DNA of 64,000 nucleotides from Candidatus Methanimicrococcus labiotermitis (GCA_009784005.1 WRCE01000006.1:1-64000), one strand, 5' to 3'; positions 48,128 to 58,424 are shown, counted from the stretch's first letter. Notes: generated by a model from the sequence alone, not told the origin. Numbers and translations: made by a program.

Positions 48128-48691
48128 GATAGTAATTTGAACGATTAACCCGCAATAAAAAGGAAGGGTTTCTTCGGAAATCCTTCTCTTTCTTGTTTTT
48201 TTTTGTTTTATCAGCTTAACGAAAGTTATCGGCTTTTCTTGGTTTATTTCTTGTTTTATCTTGGTTTCTCTTGTTTTGTTTTGGTTTTTCTTGGTTTATT
48301 GTGTCATTTTTAAGTTTTTTTTGTTCATAGTCTCTTTATCGCTTATTTCGTTTTTTCAAGTCTTTTCGTTCTTTATTCTTCGTTTATTTTTGTTTATTTC
48401 TGTTTATTTGTTTATTTTTGTTCACTTATCGTTCATTTAATATTCATGTCGTCAATTATCGACCCTTTTATCGTCCAAACGTGTAACGGATAGCGATTTT
48501 TTCGTTAAATGACCGAAAAGCTTAATAAACTGTTTCCCGTGTTTGTGGTAATCGAGCGCAATGTATCGGTTTAATTTACATTTCGGAAGGCACTCTTCAC
48601 GTTCTCAAACTTAACGACTGTAATAAAAAACGAAAGAAGTAGAGTGTCTGAATGTTGCGCTTGTTTGAATCAGGATAAAGGGGTGATTGAA

Positions 48692-48946
48692 TTGAGTAAG
48701 AAGAGCCTGTTAATTGGAGCAGTCTTGGTTTTTTTGCTTGTCGCGTCGGCGATGGCAGTGGAAAATCGGTCTGTGTCTGAAAATTTTACGAGTCAGGATT
48801 GCAATGCCAAGTCAATCAATGCAAACAATTTGAACAATTCTAATGTGTCGGAATCTTCAGGGTTTTGGAGTTCCGGTATTTGTTTAGGGAATTTTTCCTT
48901 AAAGGAATGCGGATCGAAGCTATATTCTATGTTTCGATCGTGCTGA
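48692..48946 (+). CDS. Small secreted Cys-containing protein
   Basis: TTG start after AAGGGGTG: LSKKSLLIGAVLVFLLVASAMAVENRSVSENFTSQDCNAKS...CLGNFSLKECGSKLYSMFRSC. Confidence 0.55.
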   Translation: MSKKSLLIGAVLVFLLVASAMAVENRSVSENFTSQDCNAKSINANNLNNSNVSESSGFWSSGICLGNFSLKECGSKLYSMFRSC

Positions 48947-48969
48947 GGTAATTGGGATAATTTAATTTG

Positions 48970-49075
48970 ATAAATGAAATTTGAAAAATGGATTTTGAAA
49001 TTTGAAAAATGGATTTTGAAATTTGAAAAATAGATTTTGAAATTTGAAAAATGGATTTTGAAATTTGAAAATACA
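48970..49075. repeat. AAATTTGAAAAATGGATTTTG tandem repeat
   Basis: Directly visible units. Confidence 0.85.
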
Positions 49076-49124
49076 AATTACAAATCATAATACGTAGAAA
49101 TATACAATCATAAGAAGTGATCCT

Positions 49125-49706
49125 ATGAAGAAAAGCATTATATTTGTGTTGTTAATCGCAACCATTGCCGTTTTAGTGGGCGTCTCAGGATGTCTCGACG
49201 GCGGTGGCAACGCGACGAACAACACGACAAACAACACGCCGCCTGTTATACCATCACCGCCGCCGGAATTTGACAGCAATATTGTTCAAATCGAACCGGT
49301 TCCGGTGAATTTTGAACTTTTGGCGGTTAAAGAAGTGACGGCGAACGACGAGGGAATTGGCGGATTGACTGACCCGGTGGAAGGATTTTCAGCGACGTAC
49401 ATGTACAACAACTCCCCGACAAGCACTGTTTATCTTTACGCTTTTGAGTGTGAAAGTGAAGAAGCTGCGTTGGGCTATGTGTTGAGCATGATTGACGCGC
49501 ACATTGACAGATATCCGGGCACCTACAATGTGACACAGATGAAAATTAACGGGCATGACGCGACGTTGTTGACATCGACTACTCAGGGGTCAAGCGGGGG
49601 CGAAAGATATGAGCTCGCGTGGAACAATGAGCACATTTTGGTTGTCGTGAACGGGCCTGCGGCCCGGAATTTGATTGAAGCGATCGCGACAGCTTCTAAT
49701 ATTTAA
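49125..49706 (+). CDS. Lipoprotein, paralog of 52543
   Basis: Lipobox-like VGVSGC; shares INGHDATLL...YELAWNNEHILVVVNGPA...ASN with INGHDAVLL...YILVWSN...YLVVVNGQV...ASN. Confidence 0.7.
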   Translation: MKKSIIFVLLIATIAVLVGVSGCLDGGGNATNNTTNNTPPVIPSPPPEFDSNIVQIEPVPVNFELLAVKEVTANDEGIGGLTDPVEGFSATYMYNNSPTSTVYLYAFECESEEAALGYVLSMIDAHIDRYPGTYNVTQMKINGHDATLLTSTTQGSSGGERYELAWNNEHILVVVNGPAARNLIEAIATASNI

Positions 49707-49919
49707 TTTTGAATTTGAATTTGATTGGGAGGGCGGTTCTGAAAGGAATTGTTCTCTTGGGTTGAAGGGGTAGACCCCTTCAACCTTTTTTTTTTGGTTT
49801 TTTTGGTAGAGCGGATGGCTTGGTTTTTTTGGTTGGGGGTATGTTGGGTTTCTCAGAGGGTGTCGTTTTGATTTTGTGGTTTCTATTGTGAATAGAAAGG
49901 TTTATCTTGTCAATTGGTG

Positions 49920-50520
49920 TTAATAAATTGACAAGATAAAGTGTTGGAAATGAGAAGATAAAGTGTTGGAAATGAGAAGATAAAGTGTTGGGAATGATAA
50001 GATAAAGTGTTGGGAATGATAAGATAAAGTGTTGGAAATGAGGGAATATTTGTTGGGGGATGGCGAATGGTGTTGGAATAGTGATAAGACGTGGTCGGAA
50101 AAATGACAAGATAAATTGGGAATATGACGGGATAAATTGAGGCTATGGCAAGATAAATTGAGGGTATGATAAGATAAATTGAGGGTATGATAAGATAAAT
50201 TGAGGGGAATTGTGGGTTTGCCGGGAAAATGACAAGATAAGTTGGGGGAAATTGTGGGTGTGCCGGGAAAATGACAAGATAAGTTGGGAGAGGCAACAGA
50301 TATCAAAAAATGATTGGATTGGTTGGGACATTGTAGTGGGTGCCGAAAAAATGACAAGATAAGTTAGGTAAATGGTTGTGGGTGCCGAAAAAATGACAAG
50401 ATATGTTGGGGAAATGGTTGGGGAAATGGTTGGGGATGTCTGAAAAATGACAAGATAAGTTGGGGAGATGGTTGGGGATGCCAAAAAAATGACAAGATAA
50501 TCGAAAAAATGACAAGGTTT
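49920..50520. repeat. Degenerate direct-repeat array, core AAAATGACAAGATAA(G/A)TTGGG
   Basis: About 18 degenerate copies counted by eye. Confidence 0.85.
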
Positions 50521-50580
50521 ATAACTATATAACAAATGACGTAAAATCAATTAAATTCATGAACAGTAGGGGACCCGGAA

Positions 50581-52035
50581 ATGATGGAAAATAATCGTGT
50601 CGAGTTTAAACGTGAGCTGAACGACCGCTTTGAGCGATCGGTGGTTTCTTTTTTGAATTACGCCGGCGGCGGTGAAATTGTTATTGGGGTGGATGACAGC
50701 GGGGAGGTTTTTGGGGTAACGGATGCTGATTCGGTGCAGCTTAAAGTTATTGACCGAATACGCAATAATATTAAACCGCAGACCCTTGGGTTGTTTGATG
50801 TCGTTTTAGAGCAAAGGGGCGGCCGGGATGTTATTCGGGTTATTGTGTCATGTGGTCAGCAGCGGCCGTATTATATTCGCAAATACGGGATGACGGAACA
50901 AGGGTGTTTTATTCGGGTCGGGAGTTCGTCACAGCCGATGAGCGAGTCAATGATAGATGAATTGATTAATAAACGGCGAAGGGCTTCGCTTCAAGCAATG
51001 GACTCGCCGTCTCGGAATTTAACGTTTAAACAGCTTCGCATTCATTATGATGAAAAGAATTTCGAGGCAACGGAACAATTTATCGAAAGTCTTGATTTAA
51101 AGAAAAGTGATGGCGGATTCAACTATGCCGCTTATCTGCTGGCGGACACAAACGGGATGTCGGTACAGGTTGCGGTGTACGCGGGAACAGATAAGGTCGA
51201 TTTGAGTGAATTGCGCGAGTATGGGAATCGCTGTCTGGTGACAGCGACAAAGGGTATTCTTGATCGGCTTGATTCTGAGAACAGGACGTATGCCAAAATC
51301 ACATCGATCAGGCGTCTTGAAAAAGAGCGCGTGAACTCCATCGCTTTGCGCGAAGCGGTGATAAACGCAGTGGTTCATAATGATTATACAATGGGGAATC
51401 CGCTCGTTGAGATTTTTTCTGACAGAATCGTTGTTACGTCGTGCGGTGGATTGGTTGAAGGGTTGACCGAAGAGGACTTTTTCAAGTGCCGTTCAATGCC
51501 GCGCAATCGTGAGTTGATGCGTGTTTTTAGAGATATAGAGTTGGTTGAGCAAATCGGGTCAGGAATGAGCAAGATTTTGAAAGTTTATGATCGGTCGATT
51601 TTTGAGCTGACGCCGAGTTTTACGGTTGTGACATTTCCGTTTGAGAAGGGTTTCATTTTGGAGGGTGAGACAAATTCCGGCGGAAATGACAGGGTGTATG
51701 AGAAAAACGATGATCGGGTATATGGTGAAACGAACGGTAAGATGAATGGTGAGATTGCCGGATCGAAAAATGACAAGATAAATCGTGAAAACGGTGGGAA
51801 ATGTCAGAAAAATGACAAGATAAATCGGAAAGGTGATAAGCGAAGCCGGAAAAATGACGAGATAATCATTACGCTCACAATCATGAAAGAAGATCCCGAT
51901 GTCACGATTCCAAGACTTTCCGATTTGACGGGCAAATCGGAAAGTACGATTTCCCGTGAGATCAAAACGGCAAAGAACGCAGGGCTTTTGAGACGCAAAG
52001 GGGCGAGGAAAAACGGGCGATGGGTTGTTGAATAA
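50581..52035 (+). CDS. AlbA_2/HATPase_c_4 family putative transcriptional regulator
   Basis: VEFKRELNDRFERSVVSFLNYAGGGEIVIGVDDSGEVFGV, LREAVINAVVHNDYTMGNPLVEIFSDRIVVTSCGG; C-terminal wHTH IPRLSDLTGKSESTISREIKTAKNAGLLRRKGARKNGRWVV. Confidence 0.88.
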   Translation: MMENNRVEFKRELNDRFERSVVSFLNYAGGGEIVIGVDDSGEVFGVTDADSVQLKVIDRIRNNIKPQTLGLFDVVLEQRGGRDVIRVIVSCGQQRPYYIRKYGMTEQGCFIRVGSSSQPMSESMIDELINKRRRASLQAMDSPSRNLTFKQLRIHYDEKNFEATEQFIESLDLKKSDGGFNYAAYLLADTNGMSVQVAVYAGTDKVDLSELREYGNRCLVTATKGILDRLDSENRTYAKITSIRRLEKERVNSIALREAVINAVVHNDYTMGNPLVEIFSDRIVVTSCGGLVEGLTEEDFFKCRSMPRNRELMRVFRDIELVEQIGSGMSKILKVYDRSIFELTPSFTVVTFPFEKGFILEGETNSGGNDRVYEKNDDRVYGETNGKMNGEIAGSKNDKINRENGGKCQKNDKINRKGDKRSRKNDEIIITLTIMKEDPDVTIPRLSDLTGKSESTISREIKTAKNAGLLRRKGARKNGRWVVE

Positions 52036-52152
52036 GAGGCAGTGAAATAACTGCCTTCTAAAAACGAAATCTTCTGTTTTTCCGTTTTGTTTCCTTCTGT
52101 TTCGTTTCCTTCCGTTTTCTTTTTATTCAGGTTATCCGTTTAATCAGCTGTT

Positions 52153-52377
52153 ATGGCTAAACATTGGTTTCCCGTCTTTTCGGTGGCGAAATGCGTTCAA
52201 TGCGGCGTATGTGTCTCTTCCTGCCCCGAGAGCCTTTTGAATTTCGCTGATGCGTCTCCCGTCCTTTTGGATGAAGAGCTTTGCCGCCCGAATTGTTTTG
52301 AATGCGTCAAGGCGTGTGAGCGCGGCGCGGTCGGGATTTTGAGACCGGCGAAGCCTTGTGACTGCTGCTCTTTTTGA
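52153..52377 (+). CDS. Ferredoxin-like 4Fe-4S protein
   Basis: KCVQCGVCVSSCPE...CRPNCFECVKACERGAVGI; extra C-terminal CDCCSF. Confidence 0.8.
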   Translation: MAKHWFPVFSVAKCVQCGVCVSSCPESLLNFADASPVLLDEELCRPNCFECVKACERGAVGILRPAKPCDCCSF

Positions 52378-52542
52378 TTGGTTTTTATTGGGTTTATTGC
52401 GTTTGATTGCGTTTGCTTTCTTTTGATTGCGTTTGATTGCTATTGATTTATTTTTGATTTATTTTCTATTTGATTTTTATATTGCTTTCGGTATCGGGAA
52501 ACCCTTTCAAATATCTTTTATAGATAAACTTCATTCTTCGAC

Positions 52543-53187
52543 TTGGGGATATATATGAAAAAAATCATTTTCGTTTTACTTCTGATTCTTATTGCCGCCG
52601 TTGTCGGCGCCGCCGGTTGTTTGAACGGCGGTCAAGATGCGGACGCTGACAATTCAACAAACGATACGGTTGAGCTGCCGCCGGAACCTGAACCCGAGAA
52701 ACCTGCCGGGCCTTCGTCAGGCGCTGACATTATTACGTCGTTCACTTCCACCGTTGTGGCAGTCAACCCGCTTCCTGAAGGATTTACGCATATCGCGACG
52801 CGAACCGTTCTTTCTCACGGGCAGGGTATCGGCATCCAAGACGCGCTGAACGGTTACAGAAATATGCTGACTTATGACAATTCAAACGTTTATCTCAGCG
52901 TTTACAGGTGCGTTCCGCCAAACACGGCAGACAAACAGATTCAGGTCATGATTGCGTCTCACCAAGACAAATACGGCAACGACAGCAAGGTTACAACAGT
53001 CACCATCAACGGCCATGACGCCGTTTTGCTTGAAACAACCGTTATGGACACGCCTCAGGAAGGGCGATACATCTTGGTTTGGTCAAACTGGTCGGGCGAC
53101 GAATATGAAAACAGTTATTTGGTCGTCGTAAACGGTCAAGTCAATTATTCGGTCATTCAAATGCTCGCGCAAGCTTCCAATCTTTAA
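52543..53187 (+). CDS. Lipoprotein, paralog of 49125
   Basis: KKIIFVLLLILIAAVVGAAGCLNGG.... Confidence 0.7.
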   Translation: MGIYMKKIIFVLLLILIAAVVGAAGCLNGGQDADADNSTNDTVELPPEPEPEKPAGPSSGADIITSFTSTVVAVNPLPEGFTHIATRTVLSHGQGIGIQDALNGYRNMLTYDNSNVYLSVYRCVPPNTADKQIQVMIASHQDKYGNDSKVTTVTINGHDAVLLETTVMDTPQEGRYILVWSNWSGDEYENSYLVVVNGQVNYSVIQMLAQASNL

Positions 53188-53349
53188 TGCCGGCTCAAAA
53201 ATCTAAGTCCTTTTCTAATCTTTAAGCCGGTCAGAGCGGCCGGCTCAAGCCGGCCGGCTTTTTGTGAAGCCGTCAAAACAGTTCAATTTTTTTTCTTAAT
53301 TTTTCAATTAACCGTTCAGATAAAAAACAAACAAAAAACATACAACCAC

Positions 53350-53402
53350 CTCCATTTTCGGATTTGGGCGATGCGAAGCAGCGCACAAATACGAAAATGG
53401 AG
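53350..53402 (+). repeat. Family-B 53-bp hairpin, copy 1 (forward)
   Basis: ctccattttcggatttgggcgatgcgaagcagcgcacaaatacgaaaatggag. Confidence 0.9.
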
Positions 53403-53599
53403 CTTTCTGCTAAAAATAAAGAGAAATTATACAGCATTTATTGTTTTTTATTGCTTTTTTTATTGTTTTTGCTGCTTCTGCTGTGTTGTGTCTTTCAATA
53501 GCGGGTCGGTTTTTCTTTGGGTATCGAAAAGGCGTGATTCTCTTCTCTTTTCAATCAATACTTTTTAATACCACAATGTCTATTCTACTGCATCCGACT

Positions 53600-53719
53600 G
53601 CCCGGATAGCCTAGTCGGTTGGGGCGCCAGACTCATAGGGAAAAAAATGAAGGCGTCTTCTGGGATTTCAAAATTCCTGAGACATCTGGAGGTCGCGTGT
53701 TCGAGTCACGCTCCGGGCA
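53600..53719 (+). tRNA. tRNA-Met(CAT), elongator-type, with intron 53638-53683
   Basis: Acceptor GCCCGGA/TCCGGGC, anticodon stem CCAGA/TCTGG, loop CTCATA|A, T-arm GCGTG TTCGAGT CACGC. Confidence 0.85.
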
Positions 53720-53723
53720 TCGT

Positions 53724-53757
53724 AATCGGTAGTCAGGTCATAGACCCGACTACCGAT
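53724..53757. terminator. Hairpin after tRNA-Met
   Basis: atcggtagtcaggtcatagacccgactaccgat inverted repeat. Confidence 0.5.
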
Positions 53758-53851
53758 AAAACCTCGCTTTTCATTTTCTCTTTTCTTGTTTTTCTCTTTG
53801 TTTTTATCTTGGTTTTTCTCTTGTTTTTTTCTGCAAAAAATATACAACCAC

Positions 53852-53904
53852 CTCCATTTTTGGATTTGGGCGATGCGAAGCAGCGCACAAATACGAAAAT
53901 GGAG
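53852..53904 (+). repeat. Family-B 53-bp hairpin, copy 2 (forward)
   Basis: ctccatttttggatttgggcgatgcgaagcagcgcacaaatacgaaaatggag. Confidence 0.9.
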
Positions 53905-53944
53905 ATTACTGCAAAAAAATAAAGAGAAAAAATATACGACATTT

Positions 53945-54115
53945 ATTTCTTGTTTTTTTTCTTGTTTTGTTTCTTTCCATCTTGCTTTTTTCTTGTTTTG
54001 TTTCTTTCCATCTTGCTTTTTTCTTGTTTTGTTTCTTTCCATCTTGCTTTTTTCTTGTTTTGTTTCTTTCCATCTTGCTTTTTTCTTGTTTTGTTTCTTT
54101 CCATTTTGCTTTTTT
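53945..54115. repeat. CTTGTTTTGTTTCTTTCCATCTTGCTTTTTT tandem repeat
   Basis: Five units read directly. Confidence 0.9.
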
Positions 54116-54161
54116 CAAAAAAATTACTGTTTGTTTTTTTCATTTTATTTTTAGCAGAAAT

Positions 54162-54214
54162 CTCCATTTTCGGATTTGTGCTCTGCTTCGCATCGCCCAA
54201 CTCCGAAAAAGGAG
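54162..54214 (-). repeat. Family-B 53-bp hairpin, copy 3 (inverted)
   Basis: ctccattttcggatttgtgctctgcttcgcatcgcccaactccgaaaaaggag. Confidence 0.9.
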
Positions 54215-54533
54215 GTGGTTATGTATTTTTTGTTTGTTTTTATCTGCTCTGCTTTATGTTTTTTGTTTGTTTTCATCTGCTCGGTTTTATGTCCTTTGTT
54301 TGTTTTTATCTGCTCGGCTTTATGTTTTTTGTTGGTTCTTTATTGGGGTTTAATTGGTTTTTTATTGATATCCACCTCTCACTGCTCTCACTGCTCTCAC
54401 TGCTCTCACTTCTCTCACTGAACGTAAAAATGAAAACGCCATACTTTGTGGCTGTATTATCATTGTGTGCGTTTACGTCTCTTTTTTTTCAATCCAAAAA
54501 GGATATATCAAATTAAACAAGTCTATATCCGAT

Positions 54534-57500
54534 ATGATTTTTCAAATTCTTGATGCGGACTACAAACTCATCGGCGAAGACGAACCGGTGATTCGGCTTT
54601 TTGGGAGGAGCGATGACGGTAAAAGCGTATGCTGTCTTGTGCCGGGCTTTGAGCCGTTCTTTTACGCGAAAAGCACTGACCCCGCAGGGACGACAAAACA
54701 GCTGCTTGACACATTCCCGCAAATTGTTCGCGTCGATACTGTTTCAAGATATGCGCCGTCAGGGTATCAGACGACAATGACTGATTATCTTAAAATAATT
54801 GTCAAGGCGCCCAAAAACGTTCCCGAAATTCGCGATGACGTGGCAAGGCTGCCGGGCGTTGTTCATCTGTATGAAAGCGACATTCTTTTCAGGAATCGCT
54901 TTTTGGTTGACATGGATATTGGCGGGTTTCAGTGGGTGGAAGCAGTCGAAAATCCTGCTCTCGTTAAGGATAATGTAAAGGAACGTCTCCTGTCGGAAAT
55001 GGCGATAAAGGCAGACATTATCATCTGCGCCAAAGAAGTAAAGCCGGCAGAACGGATTTCCAATGCTTCAATGCGCTACCTCTCTTTTGACATTGAGTGT
55101 TTGCCCGACCGCGGCAACATGCCGTCGCCCGACAAATCGCCGGTTGTTTTGGTCAGTTTCGCGTTTGAGCCGGCATGGGAAGGCAAAAAGACAGTGGTTT
55201 ATGTCGGCAAACCAAAGCCGGAAGGGTTTGACGCTTCAGTTGCCAATACAGGTGCCGCCAATGCATGTGCCGCCAATGCAGGTGCCGCCAATGCAGGTGC
55301 CGCCAATGTCGGTGCCGCCAATGCAGGTGCCGCCAATGCAGGTGCCGCCAATGTCGGTGCCGCCAATGCAGGTGCTGCCAATGCGGGTGTTGTCGATTCT
55401 TCCGACACTGAAAACGCGACAATTTGGCTCGAAAATGAAAAAGAGCTCCTGACAAAAACATTTGAAGTCATCAACCAATACGACCCCGATTTCATTACCG
55501 GTTACAATATTTCCGATTTCGACATTCCTTACCTTCTTGAACGCGTCGCCGCTTTGAAAAAGAGGGGGACGAATATTCGCGCCGTCATCACAAGGGACGG
55601 CAGTTCGGTTTATTCGCGCAAATTCGGGCTGACGGTTAAAACAGAGGTGACGGGGCGCATTATCGCTGACGCGCTGCCTCTGGTTCGGCGCAATTTCAGC
55701 CTGAAGCAGTATACGTTGCGCAATGCGGCAAAGGAGTTGCTGGGGCGCGAAAAGCTGGATGTGCCGGTCATGGAGATGGAAGCTTACTGGCATGATTCCG
55801 GTGAGAAATTGGCGCGGTTTATCAATTATTCACGGCGCGACTCGGAATTGGCAATCGGATTGCTGCTACAACTGAAGATGCTTGATAAATACATCGCGCT
55901 GTCACGCATTACCAATTCCGTCATTCAAGAGGTTTTAGACGGCGGGCAAACGTCAATGGTTGAGCAGGTGATGCTGAAAGAATACGGGCGCCATCAGCGC
56001 GTCATGCCGATAAAGCCCGACGGCGAAGCATACGAAGACCGTGACAGCGAAGATGAATTAAAGGGCGGCGCCGTTCTCGACCCCGTTCGCGGGCTTCACG
56101 AAAACGTTATCATCCTCGACTACAAGTCACTTTATCCGACCATCATGATGGCGCACAACCTGTGCTATACAACACTTATCGGCAGCATGAACGAATTAGC
56201 GGCGCTCGGTTTGAAAGAGTCCGATGTCGAAGTCACGCCGACCGGCGGCATTTTCGTTAAAAACAGTGTCGTCAAAGGAATCGTCCCCTCCATCTTAGAA
56301 GACCTTCTCAATCGGCGCATGCTGACGAAAAAACAGATGAAACAGACAACGGATGAGCAAGAGATATTGGCGCTTGACGCAACGCAAATGGCATTAAAAA
56401 TCTTGTTAAACAGCTATTACGGCTACACAGGCTACGCCCGCGCCCGCCTCTACAGCATGGAAATGGCAAGCTCTGTCACAAGCATCGGCCGCGAAAACAT
56501 CCTCAACACCGAAAAAATCATCACAGAAGACATCGGCAAAATCTACCTTTACGAAAACAAAGCGTGGCTTGAATCCGAAATCAAAGACGAGTTCAAATCC
56601 AAAAACATGACAGTTGAATCCGACTTCAACACCGGAACCATTTCAGACTTGGACAGCGCCGTCATTTCAAAAACCGTGAGAATCATCCGCCTGTCCGTCG
56701 TCTACGGCGACACCGACAGCGTTTTCATGCATTGCGCGCCCGATTCCGATGAAAAAGAATTCCGCCCTGAAGAATTCACACCCGATGACGCCGCGCTTGT
56801 CGGCTCCAAAGCCGCCTCAATCGTCACCGCCTCCCTCCCGCCGCCAATGGAATTGGAGTTTGAGGCCGTCGCCCGCCGCGCCGTCTTGATCGCAAAAAAA
56901 CGATATGCGCAATGGCTGTTTGAACGCAGCGGCACAGGCTGGACGAACAAAATCAAAGTCAAAGGCATGGAAACCGTTCGCCGCGACTGGTGTGAACTGA
57001 CATCGGAAACGCTCACTCGCGTTTTGGAACTCGTGTTAATGGAGGGTGACGTCGAAGAGGCCGTCAAGCACGTCCGCTCCGTCACAGGCAGCCTCCGCTC
57101 TCTGAATCTGAAAGGAAATCCCGAATTTATCAACAAACTGATTCTGACCAAAAATTATTCCAAAAAAACAGACAACTATAAAAACAAACAACCGCACCTG
57201 ACCGTTGTCGAAAAAATAAAACAGCGCACCGGCATCTCAACCCCCATCGGCACCCGCGTCCCGTTCGTCATCATCTCCGGCAAAGGCCTCTTCGTCGAGC
57301 GCGCCGAAGACCCCGACCACGTCTTAAAACACAACATCCCGATCGACACCGAATACTACATCATGAAACAAATCCTCCCCCCCGTTGAGCGCATTTTGGA
57401 AGTCTTTAACATCGACGGCGGTTCTTTGGATAAGTATCAGCAAAAAGGATTATTCGATTTCGGCGATGCTGAGGTGGTGCCAAAGGCAGATAAGGGCGGC

Positions 57501-58097
57501 ATGGCAGGCAATGGCAACATGGCAGGCAATACCGGCAATGGAGGCAATACCGACAAAGCCGGCAATATCGACAAGGGCGGCAAGGGGGCAGTTCTGTCTC
57601 TCAAAAATCAGGCGGCCGTTTCATATGGCGGCGGATTTGAAGACACGGGTCCTTCCAAGGCGCCTGTTTACAAAGAAGAGACGGCCGGCAACGGCCCCGC
57701 CGGCGCCGATGAGCCGTTTTCCTTTTCCTCTGAGGAATTTGAGGATATGGGAGTTGAACAGGACAATTCTAATGACAAGGGAAAGCCGCCCGCGCTCGCG
57801 CCCACGTCCGACGTAACGCCCGCGCCCACGCCCGCGCCCACGCCCGACGTAACACCCGCGCCCACACCCGACGTAACGCCCACGCCCGACATAACGCCCT
57901 CGCTCACGCCCGACGTAACGCCCGCGCCCACACCCGACGTAACGCCCGCGACGGATAAAAAAGAAGAAGCCGACATTCAAGAGACTGCCGATATTCAAGA
58001 GGCCGCCGATGTCACAAAGAAGCCGCCCAAACCACCCGAATCAAGTCATGGAGCCGGCGGAAAAAAGAAACCTCAAAGATCTTTATCGGATTTTTGA
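54534..58097 (+). CDS. polB: Family-B DNA polymerase with two insert/extension regions
   Basis: YLSFDIEC, DYKSLYPTIM, KILLNSYYGYTGY, YGDTDS motifs; start refined to ATG 54534; Ala/Asn repeat at ~55240-55395; repeat-rich C-terminal tail. Confidence 0.95.
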   Translation: MIFQILDADYKLIGEDEPVIRLFGRSDDGKSVCCLVPGFEPFFYAKSTDPAGTTKQLLDTFPQIVRVDTVSRYAPSGYQTTMTDYLKIIVKAPKNVPEIRDDVARLPGVVHLYESDILFRNRFLVDMDIGGFQWVEAVENPALVKDNVKERLLSEMAIKADIIICAKEVKPAERISNASMRYLSFDIECLPDRGNMPSPDKSPVVLVSFAFEPAWEGKKTVVYVGKPKPEGFDASVANTGAANACAANAGAANAGAANVGAANAGAANAGAANVGAANAGAANAGVVDSSDTENATIWLENEKELLTKTFEVINQYDPDFITGYNISDFDIPYLLERVAALKKRGTNIRAVITRDGSSVYSRKFGLTVKTEVTGRIIADALPLVRRNFSLKQYTLRNAAKELLGREKLDVPVMEMEAYWHDSGEKLARFINYSRRDSELAIGLLLQLKMLDKYIALSRITNSVIQEVLDGGQTSMVEQVMLKEYGRHQRVMPIKPDGEAYEDRDSEDELKGGAVLDPVRGLHENVIILDYKSLYPTIMMAHNLCYTTLIGSMNELAALGLKESDVEVTPTGGIFVKNSVVKGIVPSILEDLLNRRMLTKKQMKQTTDEQEILALDATQMALKILLNSYYGYTGYARARLYSMEMASSVTSIGRENILNTEKIITEDIGKIYLYENKAWLESEIKDEFKSKNMTVESDFNTGTISDLDSAVISKTVRIIRLSVVYGDTDSVFMHCAPDSDEKEFRPEEFTPDDAALVGSKAASIVTASLPPPMELEFEAVARRAVLIAKKRYAQWLFERSGTGWTNKIKVKGMETVRRDWCELTSETLTRVLELVLMEGDVEEAVKHVRSVTGSLRSLNLKGNPEFINKLILTKNYSKKTDNYKNKQPHLTVVEKIKQRTGISTPIGTRVPFVIISGKGLFVERAEDPDHVLKHNIPIDTEYYIMKQILPPVERILEVFNIDGGSLDKYQQKGLFDFGDAEVVPKADKGGMAGNGNMAGNTGNGGNTDKAGNIDKGGKGAVLSLKNQAAVSYGGGFEDTGPSKAPVYKEETAGNGPAGADEPFSFSSEEFEDMGVEQDNSNDKGKPPALAPTSDVTPAPTPAPTPDVTPAPTPDVTPTPDITPSLTPDVTPAPTPDVTPATDKKEEADIQETADIQEAADVTKKPPKPPESSHGAGGKKKPQRSLSDF

Positions 58098-58162
58098 TTC
58101 TCTTTTTTTTTGATTTTTTAGATATTCTTCCGGATTAAAACAAGCAAAAAACATATAACCAC

Positions 58163-58215
58163 CTCCATTTTCGGAGTTGGGCGATGCGAAGCAGAGCACA
58201 AATCCGAAAATGGAG
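58163..58215 (+). repeat. Family-B 53-bp hairpin, copy 4 (forward)
   Basis: ctccattttcggagttgggcgatgcgaagcagagcacaaatccgaaaatggag. Confidence 0.9.
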
Positions 58216-58361
58216 ATTTCTGCCAAAAATAAAATGAAAAATAAAAAATCAATAAAAAGCTATCAAGCAAATTAAAACGATCAGATAAAAAGAAACAAAA
58301 CGAAATGAAAAGAAACTAAACAAAATGCCGTATATTATTTCTCTTTATTTTTTGCAGTAAT

Positions 58362-58414
58362 CTCCATTTTCGTATTTGTGCGCTGCTTCGCATCGCCCAA
58401 ATCCAAAAATGGAG
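58362..58414 (-). repeat. Family-B 53-bp hairpin, copy 5 (inverted)
   Basis: ctccattttcgtatttgtgcgctgcttcgcatcgcccaaatccaaaaatggag. Confidence 0.9.
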
Positions 58415-58424
58415 GTGGTTGTAT

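Noticed and set aside
53786-54516. Phe/Cys-rich ORFs between tRNA-Met and polB as real proteins
   Set aside because: Composed of T-rich tandem repeats, open in several frames and on both strands; only the SD-hairpin/33-bp part was kept as a speculative finding.
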